Assembly (NCBI GenBank): GCA_043742865.1
Contig: JAYTXR010000095.1
Location: 1-19,584, forward strand
Reading direction: 5' to 3'
Source: PALSA-911 sp043742865
Lineage (GTDB): Bacteria; Pseudomonadota; Alphaproteobacteria; Acetobacterales; Acetobacteraceae
DNA length: 19,584 nt
Shown: positions 6,535 through 15,559 of the stretch, piece by piece
Layout of the letters: each line of letters begins with the position of its first letter
Position numbering within the stretch: the first letter of the stretch is position 1
Notes under the pieces: generated by a model
Databases searched by the model: none
Told to the model about the DNA's origin: nothing
What the model saw: the letters and a program-made list of their open reading frames with translations, nothing else
Position numbers and translations under genes: made by a program

Positions 6535-7326
6535 CTATTGCACCAGCGGCGAGGTGGCGGCCGGCAGATCAAATCCGGCGATCCGGGCCTGTCCCGCCAC
6601 CAAAGCGATATATTGCGCCACAGCGCGGCGCCAGGTGCGCGCCTCCAGATAAGCCGCGATCCGGGTACGGACGGCGTCGATCGGCAAAATCTTGCCGGCG
6701 ATCCGGCGGTCCAGTCGGAGAACATGGACGCCGTAGCGCGTGCGCACCGGTACCGGGCAGATTTGGCCAGGCTCCATTGCCACCAGAAAAGTCTCGAACT
6801 CCGGGGTCGTCTCGCCCCGCACGATCTGCCCCAGACGCCCGCCCTCCGTCGCGGACGGGCAGTCCGACAGGCTGCGCGCCAGGCTGTCGAACCTGTCCGG
6901 GTGCTGCTGCAGATCCGCGAGCACGGCGCCAGCCTGGGCTTCGGCTTTGCCATAGGCCTCGGCATCGTCGCGGCGGGCCTTGAATAGGATGTGTGCCGGC
7001 TCGAACAGATCGGGGCTGCGAAAGCGCGCCTTGTTGCTGTCGTAATAGCGGCGGCAGACGGCGTCATCGGCCTTCGGCGTGAGGATTTCGCGTTCCAGCA
7101 GCAACCGGATCAGCGATTCCTCCTCGGTCTCGCGGGCACCGTCTTCGGTGCGCGGGTCCGAAGCGACGCCCAGCAGCCGGGCGCGTTGCAGCAGCAGCTC
7201 GCGAACGACCAGAGCCCGGGTTGCCTGTTCCCAGGCGATGGCGGACGAAGCTGCCTGGTGGTTCTGCACTTCCCTGGCGATGGTCGCGTGCGCGATGACG
7301 ACATCGTTGACCCTGATGGTTTGCAT
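6535..7326 (-). CDS. Parvulin-type peptidyl-prolyl isomerase of the nar operon
   Basis: This 263-aa protein has an N-terminal helical (SurA/NifM-like) region (about 12-105) and a parvulin domain (about 108-208). The domain shows FEPAHILFKARRDD, the RFDSLARSLSDCPSATEGGRLGQ stretch, EFETFLVAMEPGQ and YGVHVLRLDRR, which are the normal strand and helix landmarks. There is no signal peptide, so it acts in the cytoplasm, unlike most SurA/PpiD relatives. A PpiC-type gene directly after narI is also found in Pseudomonas aeruginosa, which supports a role in folding or maturation of nitrate reductase. That role is not proven. It begins 3 bases after the narI stop and is followed 9 bases later by the 124-aa unknown gene. 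Confidence 0.9.
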   Translation of the reverse strand: MQTIRVNDVVIAHATIAREVQNHQAASSAIAWEQATRALVVRELLLQRARLLGVASDPRTEDGARETEEESLIRLLLEREILTPKADDAVCRRYYDSNKARFRSPDLFEPAHILFKARRDDAEAYGKAEAQAGAVLADLQQHPDRFDSLARSLSDCPSATEGGRLGQIVRGETTPEFETFLVAMEPGQICPVPVRTRYGVHVLRLDRRIAGKILPIDAVRTRIAAYLEARTWRRAVAQYIALVAGQARIAGFDLPAATSPLVQ

Positions 7327-7329
7327 GGC

Positions 7330-8073
7330 TCAATTCCGGATGACCGATCGCGACAATCCACCGCCAGTCGGCTGGCGCGAACCGGCTCGGGTCTGCCGGC
7401 GCCGCACCACCTGAAATCCGGTGCGCCCGAGATACCAGACCGGCGCGCTCCATATATGCACCAGGCGGGTGAACGGAGAGACCAGAAACACGGTGAAGCC
7501 CAGCAGGATATGCAGCCGATAGACGACCGGCGTGCCGACCAGCAGATCGGCCACGCCAGGATGCAGCAGCACGATCCCCTTGATATACGCAACCAGCGTC
7601 AGGAACAGCGCGCCGTCCATGTGCTGCGCCGAGACCGGAACGGTCAGCAGGCCAAGGGCAAGCTGCGCCCACAGCATCAGAAGGATCGCGATATCCCATC
7701 GCCGGCTGGTGATCCGGATGCGCGGGTCGGTCAGCCGGCGATGGATCAGCAACGACAGCCCGATGATCGCGATCAGCCCGGCGAGGCCGCCCACCACCAT
7801 GGCAAGCAGTTCATGCTGGCTCGGGCTGATCAGCCAGTCCACCGCCCGGTCGGGCATCAGGAAGCCGGCAAAATGGCCAGCGATGACGATCAGGATGCCG
7901 ACATGAAACAGGTTGGAGCCCCAGCGGAACTGTTGCTTGCGCAACAGCTGACTCGATCCGCTGCGCCAGGTGTATTGCGCGGTGTCGAAGCGCACCAGGC
8001 TGCCAAGAGCGAACACGGTCAGGCAAAAATAGGGGTACCAGCCATACAGGACGCTGTTCAGATAAGGGTTCAT
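7330..8073 (-). CDS. narI: Respiratory nitrate reductase gamma subunit, cytochrome b
   Basis: This 247-aa membrane subunit oxidises quinol on the periplasmic side and passes electrons through two b-type haems to NarH. Five membrane segments are visible. All four haem-ligating histidines are present at H57 (NLFHVG), H67 (AGHFAG), H188 (RLHILLGF) and H206 (RLVHIWSAP), each one position after its E. coli counterpart. The C-terminus is a charged cytoplasmic tail. The start has a clear GGAGA about 7 bases upstream and follows the narJ stop by 12 bases. The length is slightly greater than the E. coli protein (225 aa) because of the tail. Confidence 0.97.
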   Translation of the reverse strand: MNPYLNSVLYGWYPYFCLTVFALGSLVRFDTAQYTWRSGSSQLLRKQQFRWGSNLFHVGILIVIAGHFAGFLMPDRAVDWLISPSQHELLAMVVGGLAGLIAIIGLSLLIHRRLTDPRIRITSRRWDIAILLMLWAQLALGLLTVPVSAQHMDGALFLTLVAYIKGIVLLHPGVADLLVGTPVVYRLHILLGFTVFLVSPFTRLVHIWSAPVWYLGRTGFQVVRRRQTRAGSRQPTGGGLSRSVIRN

Positions 8074-8085
8074 CGCGCCATCTCC

Positions 8086-8766
8086 TCAGACCGACGCGGC
8101 GTCGCGGGCAGCCGCGCGAAGCCGCGTCCGCAGACGATCGGTCCCGCAACTGTCGATCTGCTCGCCGGGTCCGAAATGGACCGCTGCCTCCTCCCATGCC
8201 GCGTCCAGCGCCACGAGATCGTCGGGGTCTTCGACGCCGGTATCCGGCCCGTCGATCGCCGGCGCGTTGGCCAGCGTGGCGAGCGCCTGGAACACCGCCG
8301 AATAGGTGCTTTTGCGGGTGACAAGCCGTTCCGCGAGAAGCTGAAGAATGCCAGCCGGTTCGGCCAGAAGCACCTGCGCCTCATTTGCCGGAAGCAACGA
8401 CAGAAATTCGAGGAACATTGGCAGGAAGTCGGGCAATTCGCTGGCGGTCGGTTCGAATCCATGACCGCGGTACAGCGCGATCAGATCAGCCATGGCCTGC
8501 CCGCGATCGCGGCTTTCGCCATGCACATGCTCGAACAGATGCAGCGACAGCGTGCGGCTGCGATCGAACAGCGCGAAATACCGCTCCTGCAGGTCGTAGA
8601 TGTCGCGCGCGGCCAGTTCGGCCAGCAGATCGTCGATGGCGGCGCGCCGCGCTGCCGGCACCAGGTCCTCCTCGGCCAGCACGGCGGCGATCTCGCTGGT
8701 CGCCGCTTGCAGCGCCTCGGTGGGATAGGTGATCAATGCCGCGAGGGCACGATAGCTGCGGGTCAT
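8086..8766 (-). CDS. narJ: Nitrate reductase assembly chaperone
   Basis: This 226-aa cytoplasmic chaperone of the NarJ/TorD family binds apo-NarG so that the molybdenum cofactor and first Fe-S cluster go in before the enzyme docks on NarI. The helical fold is evident, and the NarJ signatures LHLFEHVHGESRDRGQAM (about 75-92) and ELPDFLPMFLEFL (110-122) are intact. The ATG shares one base with the narH stop (TGATG), so the two genes are translationally coupled. The length is close to E. coli NarJ (236 aa). Confidence 0.96.
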   Translation of the reverse strand: MTRSYRALAALITYPTEALQAATSEIAAVLAEEDLVPAARRAAIDDLLAELAARDIYDLQERYFALFDRSRTLSLHLFEHVHGESRDRGQAMADLIALYRGHGFEPTASELPDFLPMFLEFLSLLPANEAQVLLAEPAGILQLLAERLVTRKSTYSAVFQALATLANAPAIDGPDTGVEDPDDLVALDAAWEEAAVHFGPGEQIDSCGTDRLRTRLRAAARDAASV

Positions 8767-10280
8767 CAGATCACCTCCATCGGGGTCTTCGGCGGCTTCG
8801 CATCGAACAGGCCGAAGCCGGTTTTGCCGGAACAGCCCTCGCCGAACGAGAAGCCGCAGGAGCCGCGAATTTGGAAACTATCCTCGCCGGTCTCGCGATG
8901 GGCGGTGGGGATGACGAAGCGGTCTTCGTAATTGGCGATGGCCATCAGCTGATACATGTCCTCGATGCCCCGGCCCGACAGGCCGACACGTTCGGCAATC
9001 GAGTCGATAATCACGCCGTCCACGGTCTTGGCACGCATATAGGCGCGCATCGCCAGCATGCGTTCCAGCGCCGCCGTGACCGGTTCGGTGCGGCCCGCGG
9101 TCAGCAAATTGGCCAAATATTCGACCGGAATGCGCAGCGACTTCACATCCGGCATGCCGCCGATGGTGCCCAGATCGCCTTTCGCGGCGGCGGCCTGGAT
9201 CGGCGACAGCGGCGGCACGTACCAGACCATCGGCAAAGTGCGGTATTCGGGATGCAGCGGGAAGGCGATTTTCCACTCCATCGCCATTTTCCAGATCGGC
9301 GATTTTCGCGCGCCCTCCAGCCAGGCCTCCGGAATGCCGTCCAGCCGCGCTTGCGCCTGCACTTGCAGATCGTGCGGATCGAGAAAGACCTCGAGCTGCG
9401 CTTCATACAGATCGCCTTCGTCGGGGACTGAAGCCGCCTCCTCGATGCGGTCGGCATCGTAAAGAATGACGCCCAGATAGCGAATGCGGCCCACGCAGGT
9501 CTCCGAACACACAGTCGGCTGACCGGCCTCGATACGTGGATAGCAGAAGATGCATTTTTCGGATTTGCCCGACGACCAGTTGTAATAGATCTTCTTGTAC
9601 GGACATCCCGAAACGCACATGCGCCAGCCGCGGCATTTGTCCTGGTCGATCAGAACGATGCCGTCCTCCTCGCGCTTGTAGATGGCACCGGACGGACATA
9701 CGGCGGCACAAGCCGGATTGAGGCAATGTTCACACAGGCGCGGCAGATACATCATGAATGTGTTCTCGAAGGCGCCGTAGATTTCCTTCTGCACCCCCTC
9801 GAAATTGCTGTCTTTCGAGCGGTTGGCAAATTCGCCGCCCAGGATTTCCTCCCAGTTCGGCCCCCACTCGATCTTCTCCATCCGCTCACCGGTGATCAGT
9901 GAACGCGGGCGGGCGGTCGGCATGACCTTGCCTTCGGGTACGGTTTGCAGATGTCCGTAGTCGAAGGTGAAAGGCTCGTAGTAATCATCGATCTCCGGCA
10001 GATCGGGATTGGCAAAAATGTTGGACAGGACGCGCCATTTGCCGCCGATGCGGGGCTCGATCTTGCCGTTCTGTCGGCGCGTCCAGCCGCCCTTCCAGTG
10101 CTTCTGGTTTTCCCAGTCCTTCGGATAGCCGATACCGGGCTTGGTCTCGACATTGTTGAACCACGCGTATTCCATCCCCTCGCGGCTGGTCCATACGTTC
10201 TTGCAGGTGACGGAACAGGTGTGGCAGCCGATGCATTTGTCGAGGTTCAGCACCATCGCGATCTGCGCCCGGACTTTCAT
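8766..10280 (-). CDS. narH: Respiratory nitrate reductase beta (Fe-S) subunit
   Basis: This 504-aa electron-transfer subunit carries three 4Fe-4S and one 3Fe-4S cluster between NarI haem and NarG. The cysteine groups are complete: C16/C19/C22/C26 (KCIGCHTCSVTC), C183/C186/C191/C195 (CEHCLNPACAAVC), C216/C222/C226 with the diagnostic W219 of the 3Fe-4S site (CRGWRMCVSGC), then C243/C246 and C258/C262. Their spacing follows E. coli NarH almost exactly. I chose ATG 10280, whose A is the last base of the narG stop (TGATG), as at the narH/narJ junction. A GTG one codon earlier (10283) is possible, but homologues begin MKVRAQIAMVLNLDKC. Confidence 0.97.
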   Translation of the reverse strand: MKVRAQIAMVLNLDKCIGCHTCSVTCKNVWTSREGMEYAWFNNVETKPGIGYPKDWENQKHWKGGWTRRQNGKIEPRIGGKWRVLSNIFANPDLPEIDDYYEPFTFDYGHLQTVPEGKVMPTARPRSLITGERMEKIEWGPNWEEILGGEFANRSKDSNFEGVQKEIYGAFENTFMMYLPRLCEHCLNPACAAVCPSGAIYKREEDGIVLIDQDKCRGWRMCVSGCPYKKIYYNWSSGKSEKCIFCYPRIEAGQPTVCSETCVGRIRYLGVILYDADRIEEAASVPDEGDLYEAQLEVFLDPHDLQVQAQARLDGIPEAWLEGARKSPIWKMAMEWKIAFPLHPEYRTLPMVWYVPPLSPIQAAAAKGDLGTIGGMPDVKSLRIPVEYLANLLTAGRTEPVTAALERMLAMRAYMRAKTVDGVIIDSIAERVGLSGRGIEDMYQLMAIANYEDRFVIPTAHRETGEDSFQIRGSCGFSFGEGCSGKTGFGLFDAKPPKTPMEVI

Positions 10281-13200
10281 CACACGACCCCGGTCTGGCG
10301 CTGCCGGATGACGGCGGTGCCGTCCAGCCAGTCCACCTTGTCCATCCGGCGGATGATGATGAACTCGTCGCGGTTGGAGCCGACCGTGCCGTAGTAGTTA
10401 AGTCCGAAACTAAGTTGGGCATACCCGCCGATCATGTGCGTGGGTTTGAGCACCACGCGGGTCACCGAGTTGTGAATGCCGCCGCGCAGGCCGGTCACCT
10501 CGCTGCCCGGCGTGTTCACGATCTTCTCCTGCGCATGGTACATCATCACCATGCCGGGATTGACCCGCTGGGAGACCACCGCGCGCGCCACCAGCGCGCC
10601 GTTGGTGTTGTAGGCTTCGACCCAATCATTGTCGGCGATGCCGACCTGCTTCGCATCGGTCTCGCTGATCCAGATGCACGGCCCGCCGCGGCTCAGGGTC
10701 AGCATCAGCAGGTTGTCGGTATAGGTGCTGTGGATGCCCCATTTCTGGTGCGGGGTGATGAAGTTCAGCACGATCTCCGGGTTGCCGTTGCCGTACTTGC
10801 CCTGGATCGCCGCCGTCGTCTTGGTGTCCACCGGCGGCCGCCACGTGACCAGCGCCTCGCCGAAGGCGCGCATCCACAGATGATCCTGATAAAGCTGCTG
10901 GCGCCCGGTCAGCGTGCGCCAGGGGATCCGCTCGTGGACGTTGGTGTAGCCGGCGTTGTAGCAGATCTTCTCGCTTTCGATGCCCGACCAGGTCGGTGAC
11001 GAGATGATCTTGCGCGGCTGCGCGACAATGTCGCGGAAGCGGATCTTCTCATCCTCCTTCGATCGGGCGAGATGGGTGTGGTCACGCCCGGTCATCCGGC
11101 CCAGAGCTTCCCAGGCCTTCACCGCAACCTCGCCATTGGTCTCCGGCGCCAGGCTGAGGATGGCCTCGATGGCATCGATGTCGGTCGCCAGGCAAGGCTG
11201 CCCGGACGCCGCACCGGCGCGTACCGTGCCGTTGAGGGTGGCGAGGAAATCGATTTCCGGCGCGGTGTCCCAGGAGATCCCCTTGCCGCCGTTGCCGGAC
11301 GCTTTCAGCAGCGGTCCGATGGCGGTGAATTGCGCATACAGGTTCGGGTAGTCGCGCTCGACCACCGCCACCGACGGCATCGTCCGGCCGGGCACCGGCG
11401 CGGTCCCGTCGCGCTTCCAATCCTCCACCCCATAGGGCTGCGCCAGTTCGCCCGGCGTGTCGTGCTGCATCGGCGTCAGCACGACATCGGTTTCGCGGCC
11501 CAGAACCTCCGGACAGATCTCGGAGAATGCCTGGGCAAGTCCCTTGTAGATGTCCCAATCGGTGCGCGACTCCCAGGCCGGGTCCACGGCGGCGGTCAGC
11601 GGGTGAATGAACGGATGCATGTCCGACGTGTTTATGTCGTTCTTCTCGTACCAGGTGGCGGTCGGCAGAACGATGTCGGAATAGACGCAGGTGGTGGACA
11701 TACGGAAATCCAGCGTCACCAGAAGGTCCAGTTTTCCTTCGGGAGCCTTGTCGTGCCATTTCACCTCCTGTGGCTTCTCGCGGCCTTCGGCGCCGAGATC
11801 CTTGCCCAGCACGCCGTTGGCGGTACCCAACAGGTGCTTGAGGAAATACTCGTGCCCCTTGCCCGACGATCCCAGCAGGTTCGAGCGCCACACGAACATG
11901 TTGCGCGGCCAGTTCGCGGGATCGTCCGGATCGTGGCAGGACATCGCAAGCTCGCCGGAGCGCAGGGCCCTGGCCACATAATCCTTCGCCTCCAGACCCG
12001 CCTGGCTGGCCCGCGTGGCGATTGTCAGCGGGTTCTGCCTGAGCTGCGGCGCCGAGGGCAGCCATCCCATGCGTTCGGCGCGCACGTTGTAGTCGATCAT
12101 CGATCCGGACCAGTCGCCGTCCGGCGCCGTCGGCGACAGGATTTCCGCAATTTTCAGCGTCTCGTAGCGCCACTGGTCGGTATGGGCGTAGAAGAACGAC
12201 GTGGCGTTCATGTGCCGCGGCGGGCGGCTCCAGTCGAGCCCGAAGGCCACCGGCACCCAGCCGGTCTGCGGCCGCAGCTTCTCCTGCCCCACATAATGCG
12301 CCCAGCCGCCGCCAGACTGGCCGACGCAGCCGCACAGCACCAGAAGATTGATGATGGCGCGGTAGGTCATGTCCATGTGATACCAGTGGTTCACCCCGGC
12401 GCCGAGGATCACCATGGAACGCCCGTTGGTGATTTCGGCGTTGGTTGCGAATTCGCGCGCGACATGGATGATCTGGGCGCGCGGCACGCCGGTCACCCGT
12501 TCGGCCCAGGCTGGCGTGTACGGCTCGTCCTGGTCGTAGTCCGACGCAATTCCGGCGCCGCCGAGGCCACGGTCCAGGCCGTAATTGGCGCATAGGAGAT
12601 CAAACACCGTCGCCACCGGGCTCGCCCCGTCCTTCAGCGCCAGGGTCCGAACCGGAACGTTGCGGATCACGATATCAGGATGTTTGGTGGCAACGAAACC
12701 ATTGCTCGCGGCGCCGCCGAAATACGGAAACGCCACCGCTTGCGTGGCACCGCCGTCGATCAGGCTGAGCTGCAGCACGGTTTCTGCGCCATCGCCGCGC
12801 CGCTGTTCGAGATTCCACTTGCCCCGCTCGCCCCAGCGAAAGCCGACCGAACCGAGCGGCACCACCGGATTGCCATCGGCGTCCAGCGCGACGGTCTTCC
12901 AGGCGGGATTGTTCGCCTCGTCCAGCCCGCCGGCAAAATCATCGGCGCGCAACAGACGATCGGGGATGTATCGTCCGTCCTTGCGCACCAGCCGCACCAG
13001 CATCGGCAGATCGCTGTATTGACGGATATAGTCGTGGAAATACGGCACCGTCCGGTCGAGGTGGAATTCGCGCAGGATCACATGCCCCATCGCCATCGCC
13101 AGCGCGGCATCGGTGCCCTGCTTGGGATGCAGCCACAGATCGGCGAACTTGGTCGCCTCGGCGTAGTCCGGCGAGATAACGGCGCTCTTGGTGCCCTTGT

Positions 13201-14014
13201 AGCGGACCTCGGTGTAGAAATGCGCGTCGGGCGTGCGCGTCTGCGATACGTTCGAGCCCCAGATCAGCAGATATCCGGCATTGTACCAATCGGCACTTTC
13301 CGGAACGTCCGTCTGTTCGCCCCAGGTCATCGGGCTGGCCGGCGGCAGGTCGCAATACCAGTCGTAGAACGACAGGCAGACCCCGCCCAGCAGCGACAGA
13401 TAGCGCGCGCCGGCGGCGAACGACACCATCGACATGGCGGGGATCGGCGAGAAACCGACCACACGGTCGGGGCCGTATTTGTTTACGGTATAGGCGTTGG
13501 CGGCGGCGATGATCTCGTTGACCTCGTCCCACTTCGCGCGCACCAGGCCGCCGAGGCCGCGCTTGCCGGTGTAGCTCGCACGCTTCTCGGGGTTGTCGAC
13601 GATCGAGGCCCAGGCGGCGACCGGCGGGAGCGTCGCCCGCGCCTCCCGCCACATCCGCAGCAGATGCCCGCGCACCATCGGGTGCTTCACGCGATTGGCG
13701 GAATACAGATACCAGGAATAGCTGGCGCCGCGCGCGCATCCGCGCGGTTCGTGGTTCGGCAGATCGGGCCGCGTGCGGGGATAGTCGGTCTGCTGGGTCT
13801 CCCACGTCACGATGCCGCCCTTGACGTAAATCTTCCACGAACACGAGCCGGTGCAGTTCACGCCATGGGTGGAGCGCACGATTTTGTCGTGCTGCCAGCG
13901 TTGGCGATAGCTGTCCTCCCAGTCGCGCGGCTCGTCGGTGGTGATGCCGTGGCCGTTGGAGAACGTGTCGACCTGCCGCTTGAAGAAGGTCAGCCGGTCG
14001 AGAAAATGGCTCAT
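10280..14014 (-). CDS. narG: Respiratory nitrate reductase alpha (catalytic) subunit
   Basis: This 1244-aa molybdenum bis-MGD enzyme reduces nitrate to nitrite on the cytoplasmic side of the membrane. The N-terminal FS0 cluster ligands are H50, C54, C58 (STHGVNCTGSCSW) and C93 (EPRGCARGAS). The molybdenum ligand is D222 in WYCDLPPASPMTWGEQTD, the same number as in E. coli. The length almost equals the E. coli protein (1247 aa), and no frameshift or missing block is seen. There is no Tat signal, as expected for cytoplasmic NarG; the vestigial N-terminus MSHFLDRLTFFKR is typical. The start has GGGGA about 7 bases upstream. First gene of narGHJI-ppi-unknown, read away from the FNR box at 14100. 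Confidence 0.98.
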   Translation of the reverse strand: MSHFLDRLTFFKRQVDTFSNGHGITTDEPRDWEDSYRQRWQHDKIVRSTHGVNCTGSCSWKIYVKGGIVTWETQQTDYPRTRPDLPNHEPRGCARGASYSWYLYSANRVKHPMVRGHLLRMWREARATLPPVAAWASIVDNPEKRASYTGKRGLGGLVRAKWDEVNEIIAAANAYTVNKYGPDRVVGFSPIPAMSMVSFAAGARYLSLLGGVCLSFYDWYCDLPPASPMTWGEQTDVPESADWYNAGYLLIWGSNVSQTRTPDAHFYTEVRYKGTKSAVISPDYAEATKFADLWLHPKQGTDAALAMAMGHVILREFHLDRTVPYFHDYIRQYSDLPMLVRLVRKDGRYIPDRLLRADDFAGGLDEANNPAWKTVALDADGNPVVPLGSVGFRWGERGKWNLEQRRGDGAETVLQLSLIDGGATQAVAFPYFGGAASNGFVATKHPDIVIRNVPVRTLALKDGASPVATVFDLLCANYGLDRGLGGAGIASDYDQDEPYTPAWAERVTGVPRAQIIHVAREFATNAEITNGRSMVILGAGVNHWYHMDMTYRAIINLLVLCGCVGQSGGGWAHYVGQEKLRPQTGWVPVAFGLDWSRPPRHMNATSFFYAHTDQWRYETLKIAEILSPTAPDGDWSGSMIDYNVRAERMGWLPSAPQLRQNPLTIATRASQAGLEAKDYVARALRSGELAMSCHDPDDPANWPRNMFVWRSNLLGSSGKGHEYFLKHLLGTANGVLGKDLGAEGREKPQEVKWHDKAPEGKLDLLVTLDFRMSTTCVYSDIVLPTATWYEKNDINTSDMHPFIHPLTAAVDPAWESRTDWDIYKGLAQAFSEICPEVLGRETDVVLTPMQHDTPGELAQPYGVEDWKRDGTAPVPGRTMPSVAVVERDYPNLYAQFTAIGPLLKASGNGGKGISWDTAPEIDFLATLNGTVRAGAASGQPCLATDIDAIEAILSLAPETNGEVAVKAWEALGRMTGRDHTHLARSKEDEKIRFRDIVAQPRKIISSPTWSGIESEKICYNAGYTNVHERIPWRTLTGRQQLYQDHLWMRAFGEALVTWRPPVDTKTTAAIQGKYGNGNPEIVLNFITPHQKWGIHSTYTDNLLMLTLSRGGPCIWISETDAKQVGIADNDWVEAYNTNGALVARAVVSQRVNPGMVMMYHAQEKIVNTPGSEVTGLRGGIHNSVTRVVLKPTHMIGGYAQLSFGLNYYGTVGSNRDEFIIIRRMDKVDWLDGTAVIRQRQTGVV

Positions 14015-14038
14015 TCTGGTTCCCCGCGGTTCGGGTCA

Positions 14039-14052
14039 CCCGCCAAGGCGGG
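14039..14052. repeat. Perfect inverted repeat in the narG leader
   Basis: CCCGCC (14039-14044), two bases, then GGCGGG (14047-14052) form a perfect palindrome 25 bases upstream of the narG ATG. It may be a hairpin in the narG mRNA leader or a protein-binding site. The 2-base loop is tighter than an RNA hairpin likes, which slightly favours a DNA site. No regulator can be named from the sequence. Confidence 0.35.
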
Positions 14053-14099
14053 ACGCTATCTTGCGGGGCGCATCCTGTCTGGCGCCGGGTAGCTTTGCC

Positions 14100-14113
14100 T
14101 TGATCCACATCAA
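14100..14113. promoter_or_regulatory. FNR/Dnr/FixK-type anaerobic regulator box
   Basis: TTGAT-CCAC-ATCAA is a perfect match to the consensus TTGATNNNNATCAA bound by FNR-family regulators. It lies in the 226-base gap between the divergent narG and narK genes, centred about 92 bases from the narG ATG and 134 bases from the narK ATG. Either promoter could be activated from a -41.5 position, but I see no convincing -10 box on either side, so the start sites are open. The site implies that nitrate respiration here responds to low oxygen or, if a Dnr-type protein binds it, to nitric oxide. Confidence 0.85.
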
Positions 14114-14240
14114 TGCGGCGCGAGCGCCACGGCGAGACCGTGCAGGTGTGGATGCCGCGGCGGCCGTGCCCGCTTCCCGCGCGATCCGTTGCTACCTGGT
14201 GCGGAGCCGGTGGCGCCGCTGCAAGACAGGAAGCCTGACC

Positions 14241-15557
14241 ATGGACACGCAAGCTCCCATTTCATCCGGTCTCGCCATTCGGGCGCTTCTGGTCAGCACG
14301 CTGGCCTTTGCGGTCTGCTTCGCCGCCTGGCTGATGTTCGGCGTCATCGGCATCCCGATCCGCCGGGAGCTCGGGCTCAACGCCTCGGAATTCGGCCTGC
14401 TGACGGCGACACCGGTGCTGACCGGCGCCCTGTTCCGATTGCCGCTGGGCATCTGGACGGATCGGTTCGGCGGCCGCGTCGTCATGTTCATCCTGCTGGT
14501 CGGGTGCGCCGTGCCGCTCTGGTTGTCGTCGTATGCCACGGCGCTCTGGCAGTTCCTGTTGCTGGGACTTGCACTTGGGCTGGTCGGCGCGTCGTTCGCA
14601 GTCGGCACCCCCTATACATCGCGGTTCTTCCCGAAGCCGAAGAAGGGACTCGCGATGGGCATCTTCGGCGCCGGCACGACCGGGGCGGCCATCAACATGT
14701 TCGTGGCGCCGCCGTTGATGGCCGCCTATGGCTGGCAGAGCGTGCCCCGGGTCTATGCCGTTGCCCTGCTGATCACCGCGGCGCTGTTCTGGCTGCTATC
14801 CGCCCCGGACCCGGGACGGTCGGGCAACGCCGTGCCGATCCGCCAGCAACTCGCGGTTCTGCGCGATCCCCGGGTCTGGAAATATTGCCAGTATTATTCG
14901 ATCGTATTCGGCGGGTTCGCGGCTATATCGATCTGGATGCCACAATACTTCGTCAACGAGTATCATTTCCCGATCGGCCAGGCGGCGCTGATGGCCGCGA
15001 GCTTCGCGCTGCCGGCGGGCGTTCTGCGGGCAGTTGGCGGATATCTCTCGGACCGTTTCGGCGCCCACAACGTCACCTGGTGGGTGCTGTGGGCCGCGTG
15101 GATCTGCCTGTTCCTGCTGTCCTATCCGCAAACCGATTTCGTGGTGCAGACCATCCGCGGCCCGGCGAATTTCCATCTGGCCCTGCCCGCCTGGGGCTTT
15201 GCGATGCTGCTTTTCATCCTCGGGGTGGCCTTGGCCTGCGGCATGGCCTCGACCTTCAAGTTTATCAGCGACGATTTTCCGGTCGACATGGGTCCGGTAT
15301 CGGGCATCGTCGGCCTGGCCGGCGGGCTGGGCGGCTTCCTGCTGCCGATCCTGTTCGGCATCCTGCTGGACCTGACCGGGATATATTCGAGCTGCTTCAT
15401 GCTGCTCTATGGCATCGTCTGGGTTTCCCTCATCCTGGCCTACATCACCGGGATACGCCGAACCCGCGTGATCGGCAGCTTCGGTTCGCTTGCACGGAAT
15501 GCGGGCGCCACGGGCGGCTCCGCGACCGGGGCGTGGCCACGCCCGATGGAGCCATGA
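14241..15557 (+). CDS. narK: NarK-type MFS nitrate/nitrite transporter
   Basis: This 438-aa major facilitator protein has 12 membrane segments. It carries nitrate in, or exchanges nitrate for nitrite, across the inner membrane. The family marks are present: TM2 substrate arginine R66 in FRLPLGIWTDRFGGR (which also holds MFS motif A), the first nitrate signature GIFGAGTTGAAINMFVAP (140-157), the second arginine R263 in ALPAGVLRAVGGYLSDRFG, and the second signature GLAGGLGGFLLP (358-369). The start at 14241 has AGGAAG 7 bases upstream. The open frame reaches back into narG, but that part is antisense shadow. It is divergent from narG with the FNR box between, and its stop is almost on top of the next gene. 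Type I (single-domain) NarK; direction of transport cannot be read from sequence. Confidence 0.94.
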   Translation: MDTQAPISSGLAIRALLVSTLAFAVCFAAWLMFGVIGIPIRRELGLNASEFGLLTATPVLTGALFRLPLGIWTDRFGGRVVMFILLVGCAVPLWLSSYATALWQFLLLGLALGLVGASFAVGTPYTSRFFPKPKKGLAMGIFGAGTTGAAINMFVAPPLMAAYGWQSVPRVYAVALLITAALFWLLSAPDPGRSGNAVPIRQQLAVLRDPRVWKYCQYYSIVFGGFAAISIWMPQYFVNEYHFPIGQAALMAASFALPAGVLRAVGGYLSDRFGAHNVTWWVLWAAWICLFLLSYPQTDFVVQTIRGPANFHLALPAWGFAMLLFILGVALACGMASTFKFISDDFPVDMGPVSGIVGLAGGLGGFLLPILFGILLDLTGIYSSCFMLLYGIVWVSLILAYITGIRRTRVIGSFGSLARNAGATGGSATGAWPRPMEP

Positions 15558-15559
15558 CC

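Noticed and set aside
6991..8931. 646-codon plus-strand frame
   Set aside because: It lies antisense to the prolyl isomerase, narI and narJ. It is rich in Gln, Arg and His, has no family character, and is a GC-driven shadow of the real genes.
11072..14092. Long plus-strand frames opposite narG (11072-12595 and 12680-14092)
   Set aside because: NarG has all its conserved residues and normal length on the minus strand. The opposite frames are Arg/His/Gln/Gly-rich and resemble no protein family.
13938..14240. N-terminal extension of NarK to 13938
   Set aside because: It would overlap narG and cover the FNR box. ATG 14241 has a good ribosome site and starts at the family-typical N-terminus.
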